Positions 4,458 to 6,103 of a stretch of 6,103 bases of DNA are shown in pieces. The DNA comes from CAYUIG01 sp964444685 (lineage in GTDB: Bacteria; Gemmatimonadota; Gemmatimonadetes; Longimicrobiales; RSA9). How positions within the stretch are numbered: position 1 is the stretch's first letter; each line of letters begins with the position of its first letter. The stretch covers positions 1-6,103 of the forward strand of contig CAYUIG010000099.1 of the NCBI GenBank assembly GCA_964444685.1, read 5' to 3'. The notes beneath the pieces are model-generated. The model saw nothing but the letters and a program-made list of their open reading frames with translations. It ran no database searches and was not told where the DNA came from. Both the position numbers and the translations under genes were made by a program.

Positions 4458-6103
4458 TCAGTCTCCCGGCTCCTCCGCGGTGGCTGGCAGCCCGGGGAAC
4501 AGCTCGCGTTCCCGGGCGGCCAAAGCGGCCCCGGTGTCCTCGGCGTCGGGAGCGAGCTGGACCTGGAACTCGACGTCCTGGCCCCGATAGATACCCGTCC
4601 CGGCCGGGATGAGGTGGCCGATGATGATGTTCTCCTTCAGGCCGACCAGCTCGTCGCGGGCACCGCGCACGGCGGCATCCGTCAGCACCCGGGTCGTCTC
4701 CTGGAACGACGCCGCGCTGATGAACGACTGCGTAGTCAGGCTCGCCTTGGTGATGCCGAGCAGCAGCGGCTCCGACCGCGCCGGGGTCTTCCCCTTGGCG
4801 ATCAGGGTCTGGTTGGTCTCGCGGAACACCGTCCGGTCGACGTGCTCGCCCTCGAGGAACTCGCTGTCGCCGGAGTCGGTGATGCGCACCTTCTGGAGCA
4901 TCTGCCGCACGATGGTCCCGATGTGCTTGTCGTTGATCTTCACGCCCTGCAGGCGGTAGACCTCCTGGACCTCGTTGAGCAGGTACTCCTGCACGGCGCG
5001 CGGCCCCTTGATCCGCAGGATGTCGTGCGGGTTGACGGGGCCCTCGCTGAGCCGGTCACCGGCGCGGACGAGGTCGCCCTCGTGGACGCGCAGGTGCTTG
5101 CCGACCGGCACCTCGTACACGCGCTCCGGGCCCGTCGTCGGGACCACGACGATCTCGCGCTTGCCGCGCTTGATCTCGCCGAAGCGGATCGAGCCGTCGA
5201 TCTCGGTGATCACCGCCGGGTCCTTCGGCTTGCGAGCCTCGAACAGCTCGGCCACGCGCGGCAGGCCACCGGTGATGTCGCGGGTCTTGTAGACCTCGCG
5301 CGAGATCTTGGCCAGCGTCGTGCCCTGATCGATCGTGTCGCCATCCCGGACCGTCAGCTGCGCGCCCACCGGCACGATGAACTCACGCAGCTTCTCGCTC
5401 CCCTTCTTGTCCCAGATCTCGATCATCGGGTGCAGCTTCTTCTCGCGGTCCTCGATGATCACGAGCTGGCGGCGACCCGTCGACTCGTCGAGCTCCTCGC
5501 GCACCGTCTCATCCTCGCGGATGTCGACGAACTTCACGCGGCCCGCATGGTCGGCGACGATCGGCTCCGAGTACGGATCCCAGCTGAAGAGGAGGTCGCC
5601 CACCTCGATCTGCTGGTCCGCCTCGACCGTCAGTGTGGCGCCATACGGGATCGCCAGCCGGCTCCGTACGACCCCCTCCTTCGTCAGCAGCACGATCTCG
5701 CCTTCGCGGCTCGTAATGATCCGCTCGCCGGCGGGCGTCTCGACGAACGTGATGCGGTCGAACTGCGCCCGCCCCTCCACCTTCGACTTGCGCTGCGTCT
5801 GCGCCGCGATGCGCGCCGCCGTACCACCGATGTGGAACGTGCGCAGCGTGAGCTGCGTGCCCGGCTCACCGATGGACTGCGCGGCGAGGATTCCGACCGC
5901 CTCGCCGATGTCGACCGGCTTCATCGTCGCGAGGTTGCGCCCGTAGCACATCTGGCACACGCCGCGCTTCGCCTCGCAGGTCAGAACCGAACGGATCTTC
6001 ACCGCCTGGATGCCGGCGTCCTCGACCGCGTCCGCCGCTTCCTCGTCGATCAGCGTGGTCGCCTCGATGATCATCTCGCCGTCGATCGGGTCGTAGACGT
6101 CCT
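4458..6103 (-). CDS. rpoC: RNA polymerase beta' subunit, C-terminal 547 residues (5' end outside window)
   Basis: Beta' forms much of the active site and the clamp of RNA polymerase. The visible part opens in frame with DVYDPIDGE. Residues 42, 49 and 52 of the fragment are the Cys of CEAKRGVCQMC, three of the four ligands of the second zinc site. The N-terminal half of the trigger loop follows (GEAVGILAAQSIGEPGTQ to RTFHIGGTAAR, about 66-97), including the His that acts near the incoming nucleotide. Residues about 98-270 form an SI3-like insertion before the trigger loop resumes near TRDITGGLPRVAELFEARKP. The C-terminal module KASLTTQSFISAASFQETTR to LKENIIIGHLIPAGTGI is intact. The bridge helix and catalytic NADFDGD lie outside the window. 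The gene ends in TGA (4458-4460), with an acidic tail GLPATAEEPGD. Nothing suggests damage. Confidence 0.98.
   Translation of the reverse strand, partial: DVYDPIDGEMIIEATTLIDEEAADAVEDAGIQAVKIRSVLTCEAKRGVCQMCYGRNLATMKPVDIGEAVGILAAQSIGEPGTQLTLRTFHIGGTAARIAAQTQRKSKVEGRAQFDRITFVETPAGERIITSREGEIVLLTKEGVVRSRLAIPYGATLTVEADQQIEVGDLLFSWDPYSEPIVADHAGRVKFVDIREDETVREELDESTGRRQLVIIEDREKKLHPMIEIWDKKGSEKLREFIVPVGAQLTVRDGDTIDQGTTLAKISREVYKTRDITGGLPRVAELFEARKPKDPAVITEIDGSIRFGEIKRGKREIVVVPTTGPERVYEVPVGKHLRVHEGDLVRAGDRLSEGPVNPHDILRIKGPRAVQEYLLNEVQEVYRLQGVKINDKHIGTIVRQMLQKVRITDSGDSEFLEGEHVDRTVFRETNQTLIAKGKTPARSEPLLLGITKASLTTQSFISAASFQETTRVLTDAAVRGARDELVGLKENIIIGHLIPAGTGIYRGQDVEFQVQLAPDAEDTGAALAARERELFPGLPATAEEPGD

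Overview
The window is a high-GC bacterial chromosome segment in which every recognisable gene is on the minus strand. In transcription order it carries the 3' part of rpoC (RNA polymerase beta' subunit), then rpsL (S12), rpsG (S7), fusA (EF-G) and the first 18 codons of tuf (EF-Tu). This is the classic rpoBC to str-operon order. The beta' fragment has an SI3-type insertion inside the trigger loop. That insertion is known from many Gram-negative phyla and absent from Firmicutes, Actinobacteria and Thermus, so a high-GC Gram-negative lineage is likely. Gemmatimonadota is my best guess from general look; no diagnostic marker in the window proves it.

Layout from right to left on the minus strand: rpoC ends at 4458 and is followed within about 25 bases by a strong intrinsic terminator (4396-4433). 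A 1,374-base spacer (3084-4457) without a convincing intact gene comes next. At its rpsL-proximal end are a good sigma-70-type promoter (TTGACA, 17 bases, TACCTT; 3230-3258) and a leader of about 140 nt. The leader contains a perfect 8-bp hairpin followed by six T residues, 37 bases before the rpsL start, which is a candidate transcription attenuator for the whole str operon. rpsL, rpsG, fusA and tuf follow with gaps of 2, 20 and 66 bases.

The rest of the spacer is the unusual part. It is bounded by a 94-bp ungapped imperfect inverted repeat (3299-3392 against 4296-4389; 76 of 94 positions match by hand count). Both arms are built from GGGAGGC modules at 14-15-base steps. Inside it are a degenerate array with a 53-57-base period (3398-3593), a 60-base tandem duplication carrying TTGAC-dyad motifs (3953-4072), and weak traces of decayed minus-strand coding sequence. 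The whole 1.1-kb block fits neatly between the rpoC terminator and the str promoter, as an inserted or amplified repeat element would.

Functionally the genes form one theme: the catalytic subunit of RNA polymerase, two 30S proteins of the decoding and head regions, and the two elongation factors. The most testable hypotheses are control of the str operon by premature termination in its leader, and the identity of the inverted-repeat-bounded spacer element.
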